Under the pieces are notes generated by a model. It did not search any database. It was given only the letters and a program-made list of their open reading frames with translations, and was not told the DNA's origin. 64,000 nt of DNA from positions 1,709,501 through 1,773,500 of the forward strand of contig NC_092580.1 in assembly GCF_037975245.1 (NCBI RefSeq), in the 5' to 3' direction. Position 1 is the first letter of the stretch; every line of letters starts with the position of its first letter. This document shows positions 13,901-22,800 of the stretch, piece by piece. The DNA is from Apostichopus japonicus. Taxonomy: Eukaryota > Echinodermata > Holothuroidea > Aspidochirotida > Stichopodidae. Both the position numbers and the translations under genes were made by a program.

Positions 13901-16143
13901 TTATATACAGTACTGTCATCTTATATACTTATATATAATTATATACAGTACACATGTCATCTTATATATACTTATATACAGTACTGTCATCTTATATATA
14001 CTTATAATTATATACAGTACTGTCATCTTATATATACTTACATACAGTACTGTCATCGTATATACTTATATACAGTACTGTCATCTTATATACTTATATA
14101 TAATTATATACAGTACACATGTCATCTTATATATAATTATATACAGTACTGTCATCTTATATATACTTACATACAGTACTGTCATCGTATATACTTATAT
14201 ACAGTACTGTCATCTTATATACTTATATATAATTATATACAGTACACATGTCATCTTATATATACTTATATACAGTACTGTCATCTTATATATACTTATA
14301 ATTATATACAGTACTGTCATCTTATATATACTTACATACAGTACTGTCATCGTATATACTTATATACAGTACTGTCATCTTATATACTTATATATAATTA
14401 TATACAGTACACATGTCATCTTATATATAATTATATACAGTACTGTCATCTTATATATACTTACATACAGTACTGTCATCGTATATACTTATATACAGTA
14501 CTGTCATCTTATATACTTATATATAATTATATACAGTACACATGTCATCTTATATATACTTATATACAGTACTGTCATCTTTTATATACTTATAATTATA
14601 TACAGTACTGTCATCTTATATATACTTACATACAGTACTGTCATCTTATATACTTATATATAATTATATACAGTACACATGTCATCTTATATATACTTAT
14701 ATACAGTACTGTCATCTTATATATACTTATAATTATATACAGTACTGTCATCTTATATATACTTACATACAGTACTGTCATCGTATATACTTATATACAG
14801 TACTGTCATCTTATATACTTATATATAATTATATACAGTACACATGTCATCTTATATATACTTATATACAGTACTGTCATCTTTTATATACTTATAATTA
14901 TATACAGTACTGTCATCTTATATATACTTACATACAGTACTGTCATCTTATATACTTATATATAATTATATACAGTACACATGTCATCTTATATATACTT
15001 ATATACAGTACTGTCATCTTATATATACTTATAATTATATACAGTACTGTCATCTTATATATACTTACATACAGTACTGTCATCGTATATACTTATATAC
15101 AGTACTGTCATCTTATATACTTATATATAATTATATACAGTACACATGTCATCTTATATATACTTATATACAGTACTGTCATCTTATATATACTTATAAT
15201 TATATACAGTACTGTCATCTTATATATACTTACATACAGTACTGTCATCTTATATACTTATATATAATTATATAGAGTACTGTCATCTTATATATACTTA
15301 TATACAGTACTGTCATCTAATATATACTTATATACAGTACTGTCATCTTATATACTTATATATAATTATATACAGTACACATGTCATCTTATATATACTT
15401 ATATACAGTACTGTCATCTTATATATACTTATAATTATATACAGTACTGTCATCTTATATATACTTACATACAGTACTGTCATCTTATATACTTATATAT
15501 AATTATATAGAGTACTGTCATCTTATATATACTTACATACAGTACTGTCATCTTATATACTTATATATAATTATATACAGTACACATGTCATCTTATATA
15601 TACTTATATACAGTACTGTCATCTTATATATACTTATAATTATATACAGTACTGTCATCTTATATATACTTACATACAGTACTGTCATCGTATATACTTA
15701 TATACAGTACTGTCATCTTATATACTTATATATAATTATATACAGTACACATGTCATCTTATATATACTTATATACAGTACTGTCATCTTATATATACTT
15801 ATAATTATATACAGTACTGTCATCTTATATATACTTACATACAGTACTGTCATCTTATATACTTATATATAATTATATAGAGTACTGTCATCTTATATAT
15901 ACTTATATACAGTACTGTCATCTAATATATACTTATATATGTACCTGTCATCTGATATTAATTTTAACAGAGACTTCAGGAACTTTGAAAGAGAGGACTC
16001 TGGCTCCCTCCACGACGTCGCATAAGATCAGTGGTCTGACGCCATTGACTAGATACGTGATCAGCATAGAGGCGTACAACAGAGCTGGGAGAGGTGAACG
16101 GAATACGCAGATTGTCACAACAACACAAAAAAAGAAAGAATAG
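1861..16143 (+). CDS. L1CAM/neuroglian-like Ig-FN3 adhesion protein, 3' part (12 exons)
   Basis: Join 1861-1987, 3113-3403, 5004-5383, 5917-6154, 6845-6987, 7364-7514, 8274-8442, 9126-9250, 10447-10571, 11698-11878, 12331-12456 and 15971-16143. Every junction is GT-AG and the phases agree, giving 742 residues. Visible order: C-terminal half of an Ig domain (1-42), Ig (43-139), FN3 (about 142-242), FN3 (245-343), Ig (350-443), Ig (446-541), FN3 (544-640), FN3 (645-737), and a short basic tail QKKKE before TAG. Ig hallmarks are visible, such as DSGFYVC, DAGQYQC and DAGNYTC. The second FN3 begins NPQNVAV and continues VVSWDEMPPLEHAGPKFFYR, which resembles FN3-2 of the L1/neuroglian family. That family mediates cell adhesion in the nervous system and epithelia. 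No transmembrane segment or ankyrin-binding tail is seen, so the visible form would be secreted or truncated. The 5' end is outside the window. Family assignment is from remembered motif similarity. Confidence 0.82.
2331..2761. mobile_element. hAT-like non-autonomous DNA transposon (MITE), 431 bp
   Basis: Terminal inverted repeats are GAGGGGTGCCCTAACT at the left and CAGGGTTTCCCTAACT (reverse complement of the right end), with 3 mismatches in 16. They are flanked by CTTTAGAT (2323-2330) and CTTAAGAT (2762-2769), an 8-bp target duplication with one mismatch, which is the hAT hallmark. No transposase is encoded. It lies in the intron between the first two visible exons. Confidence 0.65.
3113..3403 (+). 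CDS. Ig/FN3 gene exon: complete Ig domain
   Basis: This exon encodes one whole I-set-like Ig domain: first cysteine in LILTCQV, tryptophan in DVEWSR, and second cysteine in ADSGFYVCTATTEYDQAADQ. It enters and leaves in phase 1, the usual symmetric 1-1 module of extracellular domains. Its last strands resemble those of the exon pair 8274-8442/9126-9250 (CTATTEYDQA compared with CIAQTLEDYA), which suggests the two domains are paralogous. Confidence 0.85.
4601..4780 (+). repeat. Dispersed repeat, related to 22.38-22.84 kb
   Basis: The segment contains GTCAAACTCTGAAAACCATT, GGTGAATAAGCAGAAGTCTA and ATGCATTTTTGCATTCTGGT. Close matches occur in the same order at about 22387, 22533 and 22755-22820. 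This copy is shorter, as if internally deleted. Confidence 0.55.
5004..5383 (+). CDS. Ig/FN3 gene exon: FN3 domain plus start of next FN3
   Basis: The exon follows a long pyrimidine tract and CAG acceptor and ends GAT|GTGAGT in phase 0. It encodes a full FN3 (PVAPGNITIV at the start, LLLMWEHE on strand B, TYWFRVTAKNDVGQA near the end). It then runs without an intron into the first strands of the next FN3 (NPQNVAVNVSDPGYIVVSWD). Confidence 0.85.
5917..6154 (+). CDS. Ig/FN3 gene exon: remainder of second FN3
   Basis: The exon begins EMPPLEHAGPKFFYRLKWRR and ends FITALFKTSTT, completing the FN3 begun in the previous exon. The donor is ACTA|GTGGGT (phase 1). This placement is supported because it joins in frame to the acceptor at 6844. 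The WRRLGSKRWKDV segment is typical of L1-family FN3-2. Confidence 0.82.
6845..6987 (+). CDS. Ig/FN3 gene exon: linker and N-terminal half of third Ig
   Basis: The exon follows CTTCCCCAG and ends TTATTG|GTAAGT in phase 0. It encodes a Thr/Pro linker (LPPTTTPAWV), then the first half of an Ig domain with cysteine in LYELNCSL and tryptophan in STSWFKG. It marks the switch from FN3 back to Ig domains. Confidence 0.8.
7364..7514 (+). CDS. Ig/FN3 gene exon: C-terminal half of third Ig
   Basis: The exon enters in phase 0 and leaves in phase 1 (AGGA|GTAAGC). It encodes LENTMANYTIEDEGSLLFPS and the F-strand motif DEDAGQYQCTMQSS. Its phases and position in the fold match exon 1861-1987, consistent with duplication of an Ig unit split by a phase-0 intron. 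Confidence 0.83.
8274..8442 (+). CDS. Ig/FN3 gene exon: N-terminal half of fourth Ig
   Basis: The exon runs from the TTTTAAG acceptor to GCAAG|GTAAAC (phase 2). It encodes RRRTVVSTDPSEVEAVLYSF followed by VEVFCNVKLDPS and ILWVDSNNER, giving the first Ig cysteine and the core tryptophan. The equivalent domain at 3113-3403 lacks this internal phase-2 intron. Confidence 0.8.
9126..9250 (+). CDS. Ig/FN3 gene exon: C-terminal half of fourth Ig
   Basis: The exon follows TTCTACAG and ends GTGGAAG|GTATTT in phase 1. It encodes VYRNDSTLIIEELLHSDAG, then NYTCIAQTLEDYAEATVSL, the E-F-G strands of an Ig domain. NDST and NYT are potential N-glycosylation sequons. Confidence 0.83.
9389..9755 (+). mobile_element. 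hAT-type MITE, 367 bp, perfect 8-bp target duplication
   Basis: The left end is CAGTGGCGGAGCGTCCATAC; the right end reads, in reverse complement, CAGTGGTGGAGCTAGGGTAT. The element is bounded by perfect ACCTACGC duplications (9381-9388 and 9756-9763). The 8-bp duplication and CAGTGG termini place it in the hAT superfamily. It carries no transposase and sits in the intron between exons 9126-9250 and 10447-10571. Confidence 0.85.
10447..10571 (+). CDS. Ig/FN3 gene exon: first half of third FN3
   Basis: The exon runs from the CTCCAATAG acceptor to TATAAT|GTGAGT (phase 0). It encodes LPSVSPGPLVVQLQDSETIT, then VSWGSVTEEDAGGPVVGYN, the A-C strands of an FN3 domain including the conserved tryptophan. 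Confidence 0.8.
11698..11878 (+). CDS. Ig/FN3 gene exon: second half of third FN3
   Basis: The exon encodes CFTIATFCTLTGLTPSSDYE followed by VFVAVRTSAGQGPFS, with the typical FN3 LTGLxPxxxYxVxVxAxTxxGxGPxS core. It leaves in phase 1 at CCAG|GTATGA. Confidence 0.87.
12331..12456 (+). CDS. Ig/FN3 gene exon: first half of fourth FN3
   Basis: The exon runs from the AATCTTAAG acceptor to GGCCCAG|GTGAGT (phase 1). It encodes EPIKPGPVTIEKTRVWAKTL, then TVRWLAPEEGDPLYGYILSY. Only this donor joins in frame to the last exon; four further donor-like copies follow it at 12549, 12593, 12633 and 12676. Confidence 0.82.
12446..12690 (+). repeat. Degenerate tandem copies of a splice-donor segment
   Basis: A segment around CATATGGCCCAGGTGAGTTC recurs about every 40-45 bp, leaving GT donors at 12457, 12549, 12593, 12633 and 12676. 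The first is the true exon end. Reading through from the exon meets an in-frame TGA at 12594-12596. Confidence 0.6.
13017..13180. repeat. Foldback (hairpin) element
   Basis: Two arms of about 72-76 bp, 13017-13092 and 13109-13180, are near-perfect inverted copies. Both contain ACAAATAATAAATGGTT, GTGCAATAGTGCAAATATTT and CATGAGTTGAAAGA. They enclose a 16-bp GC-rich loop. The transcribed intron could form one long hairpin here. The surrounding 12.78-13.02 kb may belong to the same element. Confidence 0.8.
13216..15944 (+). repeat. AT-rich satellite array, about 2.7 kb, higher-order structure
   Basis: Short monomers of about 30 bp built on ATACAGTACTGTCATCTTAT recur throughout. Variants alternate in a regular order: TATATACTTA, TATAATTATA, TTACATACAG, CATCGTATAT and CAGTACACATGTCATC. 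The last variant recurs about every 130-210 bp, defining a higher-order unit. The array fills the last intron of the Ig/FN3 gene and stops about 25 bp before the terminal exon. Confidence 0.9.
15971..16143 (+). CDS. Ig/FN3 gene terminal exon: end of fourth FN3 and stop
   Basis: The exon follows ATTTTAACAG just after the 2.7-kb satellite. It encodes KISGLTPLTRYVISIEAYNR, then AGRGERN, a canonical FN3 F-G region, followed by QIVTTTQKKKE and TAG at 16141-16143. No donor is seen after the FN3. A possible polyadenylation signal ATTAAA lies at 16169-16174. No hydrophobic membrane span follows the last FN3. Confidence 0.82.
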
Positions 16144-16635
16144 CAACTTTTCCCTGTCATCATTATCCATTAAATATATCTTGTATTATCTGCTATATAA
16201 CCTGTCACTTGTATTTGTCTAGTAGTTTTGTATATCAGTAGAATATTACCTGCTTTTCCAAAATTCTTTCTTCCTTCAAACAGCATGGTGCTATGAAATT
16301 GTTATATGTTTTGTAGACATCTATTTTCCACATTGGGTTTGTATGAAGAGGTTTTTATTCCCCTTGCAAAGATCAAAATGTCTTCCAACGTTGATGTTGA
16401 AGAACATCCTTTCTTCCAACAGGATACTTTAAATAGCTCCAAATAGCAAATACCATTGTTATTGTATCTCTTTTACTAACTGGTAGTAGTAACATTAGGA
16501 GTTGCTACATGTTACTAACTGGTAGTAGTAACATTACAAGCTTTTACATGTTACTTGTAATCATGTCATCCATTCATTTGAAATGTTCCTATCCCTGCCT
16601 GATACAGACACTACTCAGGAGCAGCTGAGTAACTT

Positions 16636-17330
16636 GCACTGCAGGTTTGATCCCATCCATTAAAGGTACAAAGCAGCGTATCGTTGCACTGAGGGCTTGC
16701 ACTGCAGGTTTGATCCTATCCATTATAGGTACAAAGCAGCCTATCATTGCACTGAGGGCTTGCACTGCAGGTTTGTCCTATCCATTAAAGGTACAAAGCA
16801 GCCTATCATTGCACTGGGGGCTTGCACTGCAGGTTTGATCCTATCCATTAAAGGTACAAAGCAGCCTATCATTGCACTGAGGGCTTGCACTGCAGGTTTG
16901 ATCCTATCCATTAAAGGTACAAAGCAGCCTATCATTGCACTGAGGGCTTGCACTGCAGGTTTGATCCTATTTATTAAAGGTACAAAGCAGCCTATCATTG
17001 CACTGAGGGCTTGCACTGCAGGTTTGTCCTATCCATTAAAGGTACAAAGCAGCCTATCATTGCACTGGGGGCTTGCACTGCAGGTTTGATCCTATCCATT
17101 AAAGGTACAAAGCAGCCTATCATTGCACTGAGGGCTTGCACTGCAGGTTTGATCCTATCCATTAAAGGTACAAAGCAGCCTATCATTGCACTGAGGGCTT
17201 GCACTGCAGGTTTGATTCTATCCATTAAAGGTACAAAGCAGCCTATCATTGCACTGAGGGCTTGCACTGCAGGTTTGATCCTATCCATTAAAGGTACAAA
17301 GCAGCCTATCATTGCACTGAGGGCTTGCAT
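16636..17330 (+). repeat. 63-bp minisatellite, about 11 copies
   Basis: The unit starts GCACTGCAGGTTTGATCCTA and ends CATTGCACTGAGGGCTT. Because 63 is a multiple of 3 and the unit lacks stops in some frames, long artefactual ORFs appear on both strands. Two copies carry the same pair of variants (GTTTGTCC deletion and CACTGGGGG) about 253 bp apart, pointing to a segmental duplication of about four units. The array lies about 0.5 kb after the Ig/FN3 stop. Confidence 0.9.
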
Positions 17331-18155
17331 GGATTATTTCTGATGAGTTGTGAGTTTAATGTCTGGTATATACAATCAGTTGTAAGGTGAAGTAGAATTG
17401 TATAGTCTATGTTTACTACACTATGTATATCACAAGGGAGTTAGTCATACCAGTCCATATCTAATCAAAGATGTTTCATTTAAGATGTATTTATGTTTCA
17501 ATTTTAGTGTTTATTGAAGTAGATGCATGTATTTAACAAAAAAAGTGAACTAAATGAGTGTAAATCTGTAACATATTATGTGAAATTTTTAAACTTTCTC
17601 ACGTCGTAGGGAACTAAGAGGAGCAGAATTCACTTCACAACCCAGAACACTTTGCTTTCCAATAACACATATTTGTAATACATTTATTTGCATGTTAAAT
17701 TTCGAGTCCAAGACTGTAAGCACACAGTTAGTGTATTAATCTGGCATTGCAACCATTCTCTATTTTATTATGCATAATTTATTAATGATTGGTCACATCA
17801 AACATGTTTCCACAGCTGCACCAATTACTAATATTTACAGTAAACATACGTGTATAAGATACTTTGATTTCATCAGGTGGTTTATTTATAACTTAAGAGT
17901 AGATTTAGACTGTAAGAGCAGGGATAGATTAAAATACATTTCAAACTTAATCATTACAACAGTTTTCTTATTTTTATTCCTACAGAATTGTATCTAGTAT
18001 ATAGAGTTGAAAGTACAAGAATTAATAATCAGAGAAAATTGTGACAGAAAGTTGAAAGAAGCAAACATTTGATAAAGCTGCAGACATATTCTTTCCACAT
18101 CTGAATAATTGAAGACATGGCATGGTTTACAGAATTCTGCACCGACAGAAAATTA
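17331..18155. other. AT-rich intergenic DNA, nothing recognised
   Basis: This stretch has low GC, short ORFs only and no conserved domain. It lies between the convergent ends of the Ig/FN3 gene and the PNPLA8-like gene. Confidence 0.5.
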
Positions 18156-18160
18156 ATTAA

Positions 18161-18528
18161 AATAAAATAAAACTGTTAGCAAACTGCTTATCCACTAGAG
18201 AGCCTGTGAAGGAGAATGTGTAAAAGTAAGTTGGCCTGAAAATTAATTACTCATACTAAGATCAACAGAGTAAGAATCAAAGCAGATTTTATCACCAGGT
18301 TTGAATATTTCATTTGATTTGATTTGATTCTCTAAATAACCTACGTAAATATTCATAGTCCAGACAATACTATATATTATCAGGTGTGCAAACGACATGC
18401 ACATTTTATTCCACTTGATAGAGTTGTGTAAAAGTGGCGGATCGAAACGTCAAGCCCACTTAATTTTACACATTCTCTTACATAGGCTCTTTAGTGGATA
18501 AGCAGTTAGCTGAGTCTTTTGTTTTATT
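18161..18528. mobile_element. Inverted-repeat element flanked by TTAA, about 368 bp
   Basis: Imperfect terminal inverted repeats of about 75-80 bp are seen. The left arm contains CTGCTTATCCACTAGAGAGC and GAGAATGTGTAAAAGTAAGT. The right arm in reverse complement contains CTGCTTATCCACTAAAGAGC and GAGAATGTGTAAAATTAAGT. TTAA borders both ends (18157-18160 and 18529-18532), as expected of piggyBac- or Kolobok-like targets. The superfamily is uncertain. Confidence 0.6.
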
Positions 18529-18808
18529 TTAACGTAACATAGTTGTGATGAAGGCTCACGTCTACTTGGATAAAAGCAATACTTTAACCTTTTAATATCG
18601 TAGCCCATGCAAGATCAGAAAGCTGCCTCAAGGCTCATAAACCATATCATAATTTGTAAACCCAAGGGCTATTGCACAATTAAACACATAAAACAAGCAT
18701 CTACGAATAGTAAATATAATTAATCTCATGTTAAAAGTAAATATCATACTGTAATGAAATGGCAAATATATAAAATGACAAAATAACATAAGGAACAAAG
18801 CTGCTGTT

Positions 18809-18814
18809 TTTATT
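18809..18814 (-). promoter_or_regulatory. Candidate poly(A) signal for the PNPLA8-like gene
   Basis: AATAAA is read on the minus strand about 0.8 kb beyond the stop codon. I saw no AATAAA on this strand closer to the stop. Assignment is by position only. Confidence 0.3.
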
Positions 18815-19448
18815 ACTATATAAATAATTCTGATATTTCAATATATATCCCTGATAACATCTGCAGCATATTATAAACACTGAAACTTCTGTATGTAGAG
18901 CTAGCAAAGTACTATAACTAAGCACAGTGGATAGGTGTCAAACTAAACTATCTTGTGACAACTTCATCTAGCACGAAGGAACCAAAATTTGTATTTCTTA
19001 CTGGTTTAGAGAAAATTCAATATTTTCTTTCAAACTTGCACCTTATAATTAAGGTTACTTATCTTGTGGAAAGACCAGAAATTTCTTTGGCCTTCATTAG
19101 AACATGCCAAGAAGTGATGAATACTGTCAACATATCCCTCTAGGACCTTTTGTTATTGTTATCATACAACCACATCAACAAAAAGCTGAACCTGAGAATC
19201 GCCTGAAGGTCTTTTTTCTTTTCTGGTGTCAACACAATAAGTCCTGAGTACCTGGAGTCATGCAATAAACAGGTTGAAAGTTACCCCCCCCCCCCAATAG
19301 GTAATGCCCTAATACTGTTGCAAGTATAAATACAAATAGAATCCTGAAGTAGTTTTCAAGGTTGACAAACTTATGAAAGTTACAAACAGCCAATCTAAAG
19401 GATTAAGCTTGATAGAAACCTACGTTTTCATGTAAACATTTCCTGCAA

Positions 19449-19639
19449 CTTCAGTCCCTCCAGTAAGACAACTGTAGTCCAAACTTCAGTCCCTCCAGTA
19501 AGACATCTGTAGTCCAACTTCAGTCCCTCCAGTAAGACATCTGTAGTCAACTTCAGTCCCTCCAGTAAGACATCTGCAGTCAACTTCAGTCCCTCCAGGA
19601 AGACATCTGTAGTCAACTTCAGTCCCTCCAGTAAGACAT
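19449..19639 (+). repeat. 33-35-bp minisatellite, six copies, over the PNPLA8 stop codon
   Basis: Units begin CTTCAGTCCCTCCAGTAAGA, with starts at 19449, 19484, 19518, 19551, 19584 and 19617. On the minus strand the unit nearest the gene supplies the last codons and the TGA of the PNPLA8-like reading frame. Confidence 0.88.
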
Positions 19640-19899
19640 TTTTTGTCTTGGTATTCTCATTTTCTTCTGTAAGGTTATCCAATCGTTCATTTTATCTATA
19701 GTTGATTTTTCTCTAGTCAAAACTCCAGAAGCCTGCATGAGCTTGAGTTCATTTCTTGCTAAATACTCCCTCGTATCTTTCTGCATCTGTTCGAGCTTCT
19801 CTGGCTTGCTCTCATCCAACAAAAAGTCTTCCGACAGAACTGGGTTAAAACGGAAGTATTTACCAGCAGGCAGCAGGTCCTTGAGTATGATATGTACAG
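19619..19899 (-). CDS. PNPLA8: PNPLA8-like exon 8: C-terminus and stop
   Basis: The exon follows CATATTACAG. It encodes VHIILKDLLPAGKYFRFNPV, DESKPEKLEQMQKDTREYLA and STIDKMNDWITLQKKMRIPR, then QKMSYWRD and TGA at 19619-19621. Homology to PNPLA8 is clear as far as NDWITL; the last few residues come from repeat sequence. Confidence 0.88.
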
Positions 19900-22800
19900 C
19901 TGTAATATGAAAACAGTACACATTACAGAAGCTCCAGAATAGTATAACCAACCAGCAAAACTGCAGTGTGGTTGCGATGATGCTACATGAATAATCTTAT
20001 ATGAATGTGACACACTAGGCTGCAGGGTATAGCCTGGATGAACGACATACTTCAATTTAAGAAGTACAGCAAAAATGCATTTAATGACAATCAATATTCA
20101 CATTGGTAGCTGATGACCGAGATGCAAACTTTCCTTGTATTCAGCATACGGATTGATCTCTACCAAGACTACAGGCTTCTTCTACTCAATGTGGTACACC
20201 TACAAGCCATATATTAAGCAGGGGCCGGGTGATCTTTACCCCTTGGTCCCCAAGTTTTTGCATCTGGTTTGCCTCTAAAACATCTAACTAGGCCACAGTT
20301 AGTCTCATAAAAGACGCCTGGTCATTTCCCCAACATTACTACATCCAAACCGGATGTTTTTTATCTGGCACTGAATCTCGACAATTGCAAAATACAACGA
20401 AAACTTCAACAGCAGAAGCAAAGATATAATGCTGATGATTCACAATGACATCGTCCATTCCAATAGCAACACTGTATGTACCAACAGTACAACACTCATT
20501 ACACACTTTTGTGCACACACATGTATGCAGGGATGTACATGGGGACTCCAAAAGTTACCAACACACTTAAGCCAGAGGAGAGTTGATCGAGACTTCTGAT
20601 CCTTATCTACAAATACTCTTAAGCTAATTTCCAATTACCAACAGCCTCTTTTATTTTTATGAGGCAAAATGCACATGTTATCTAATGGGTTATAAAACAA
20701 GGTTTCCACAATTTTACCCCTGGTGACTCCAAATGACCTTTTGACCTCCACCAAAAACAATAAGCTTCTTGTACTTAAGGTGTCACAACTATATACTAAA
20801 TATGAGATTGGTCCAAGCTTCCCTTCTCGAGATATTGTGTTAACAAGGTTTTCACAATTTGACCCCTGGTTACCTCAAATGACCTTTGACCTCCACCAAC
20901 AACAATAGGGATCATGAACTCAACGTGTCACAACTACATACTAAATATGAGATTGGTTCTAGCTTCCGTTCTTCAGATATCATGTTTACATAGTTTCACA
21001 ATTTGACACCTGGTGAACCCAAATGACCTTTGATATCCCCAAGTATAGGCTTCTTCAAATCAATGTAGTTCTCCTACACACCAAATATGACATTGGTCCA
21101 AGCTTCCCTTCTCGAGATATCATGTTTACAAGCATGGCATCACACATACACACTCAAATCCTGCATGACTACAAAGGTTTCTATTATTATCAAAACCATA
21201 TATGAAATGTTCAGGAACAAAATAAGGACCATTTGAGAATGCCAACCAATTATGGTCTTCAGAAGGACTAAATGGTAGAAATTAAAAAAACTCAGGACTT
21301 GCCCCTCAACCTCCCTACATCTCGGCCCAATGATACGTAGCAGTTAATAGTACTACAAACACACCACCCACACAGCATTACAATACAAAATACTGACAAC
21401 ATAAATTCAATTTCCCTCAATTGTGTTGGAATTTAGGCATTTTTGCAATATCTTTGGTTTTGAGTACATGTCTGTTACCTTCTGTATCTGTAGCACTGCA
21501 CAAAACTTTAAATAGCTTCGTCCTTAGGCTGCTGTACTCTGCAGGGAATTCCTGGTCCATAGGGTCATAGCGCCCTGTACCGACTGACACCACACATTGG
21601 ATGGGAGTATCCGGCCATAAGAGACGACATTCATGCACTGCAAGGGCACATGGGTTGTTGGTGAGGACCCCTCCATCCTGAAAGAAGAAATTAAATTCAT
21701 CAGCAAGCACATGATGAAAAGTAATGTTCAGCAATGTGTTTCATATCAAAACATCATACATAGATTACTAGGCGGAGTGTATAGCCTAGTGGTTAACGCC
21801 GGCGTCTCCCAGTCATGAGATCCCCGGTTCGATTCCCGCCGACAGCAATGTGTGTCTCGTCTGGCAAGGGTGTTGTTCAATAACAACTTCCCGACATGGA
21901 CGTTAAATGGATGTGTGCCGAGAGATTGGCTTCGGTCAGCTTGCGAGTCTATAAGCCTCCATGGCTTCTTTCGCGAGTTCCTGCTTGCGGGAAGATCACA
22001 TATACATACTTACATACATACATAGATTAATAAATTGCTGACAGCAATTTCGGATAAAATTATCGCACAACTTCATTCTAATTGTTTTGGACACTGAAAA
22101 CACCTATAATTTGATGGAGTTCAAAGGCCATTTCAGGTCACCAGAGGTCAAATTGTGAAAACCTTGTAAACAAGATATCTCAAGAAGGGCAACTTTGATT
22201 AATATCATACTTGGAATGTAGTAGAAGAACCACATTGTTTTTGTTGCAGGTCACCATAGGTCAAAATGTGAAAATCTTGTAACATGATATCTCAAAATGG
22301 GAAACTGACAAATCTCATACTTGGCATGTGAATGCGTTATATTAAATGGAACTCAATTGTTTTAGGTGGGGGTCAAAGGTCACCAGCGGTCAAACTCTGA
22401 AACCTTTTAAACATGATATCTCATGGTAGAAATCATGGATACTTCTCTTACATGGTACAGTATATAGATTTGCCATATTGAGTACAAGAATCCTGTTGTT
22501 GTTACCATAGGTCAAAGGTCACCAGAGGTCAAACTCTGAAACCATTAAGCATATCTCAAGGTAGGAAATGGAATCATGGATAAGTCTCACACTTGGTGTG
22601 TGGATGCATCCCATTGAGTTAAAGACCCCTTTTTGTGTTAAGTGGAGGTGTGTATTGCCAGATACAGTAGACTGACCTGTGTTTATCATGCCATAGTGTA
22701 ATTGTACATCAAAATAGTGGTTTAGGGCATTATTATTATAAGAGCTATATCTGGTGAACAAGCAGAAGTCTAGTGTAATGAAGTCATCAAAACCTCAATG

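Noticed and set aside
16647-17343. Overlapping 90-130-codon ORFs on both strands
   Set aside because: They are by-products of the 63-bp minisatellite, whose unit is 21 codons with few stops. Both strands are equally open.
21771-21846. Functional tRNA gene
   Set aside because: The tRNA-like head continues into a SINE body and is bounded by 13-bp target duplications. The anticodon stem does not pair well.
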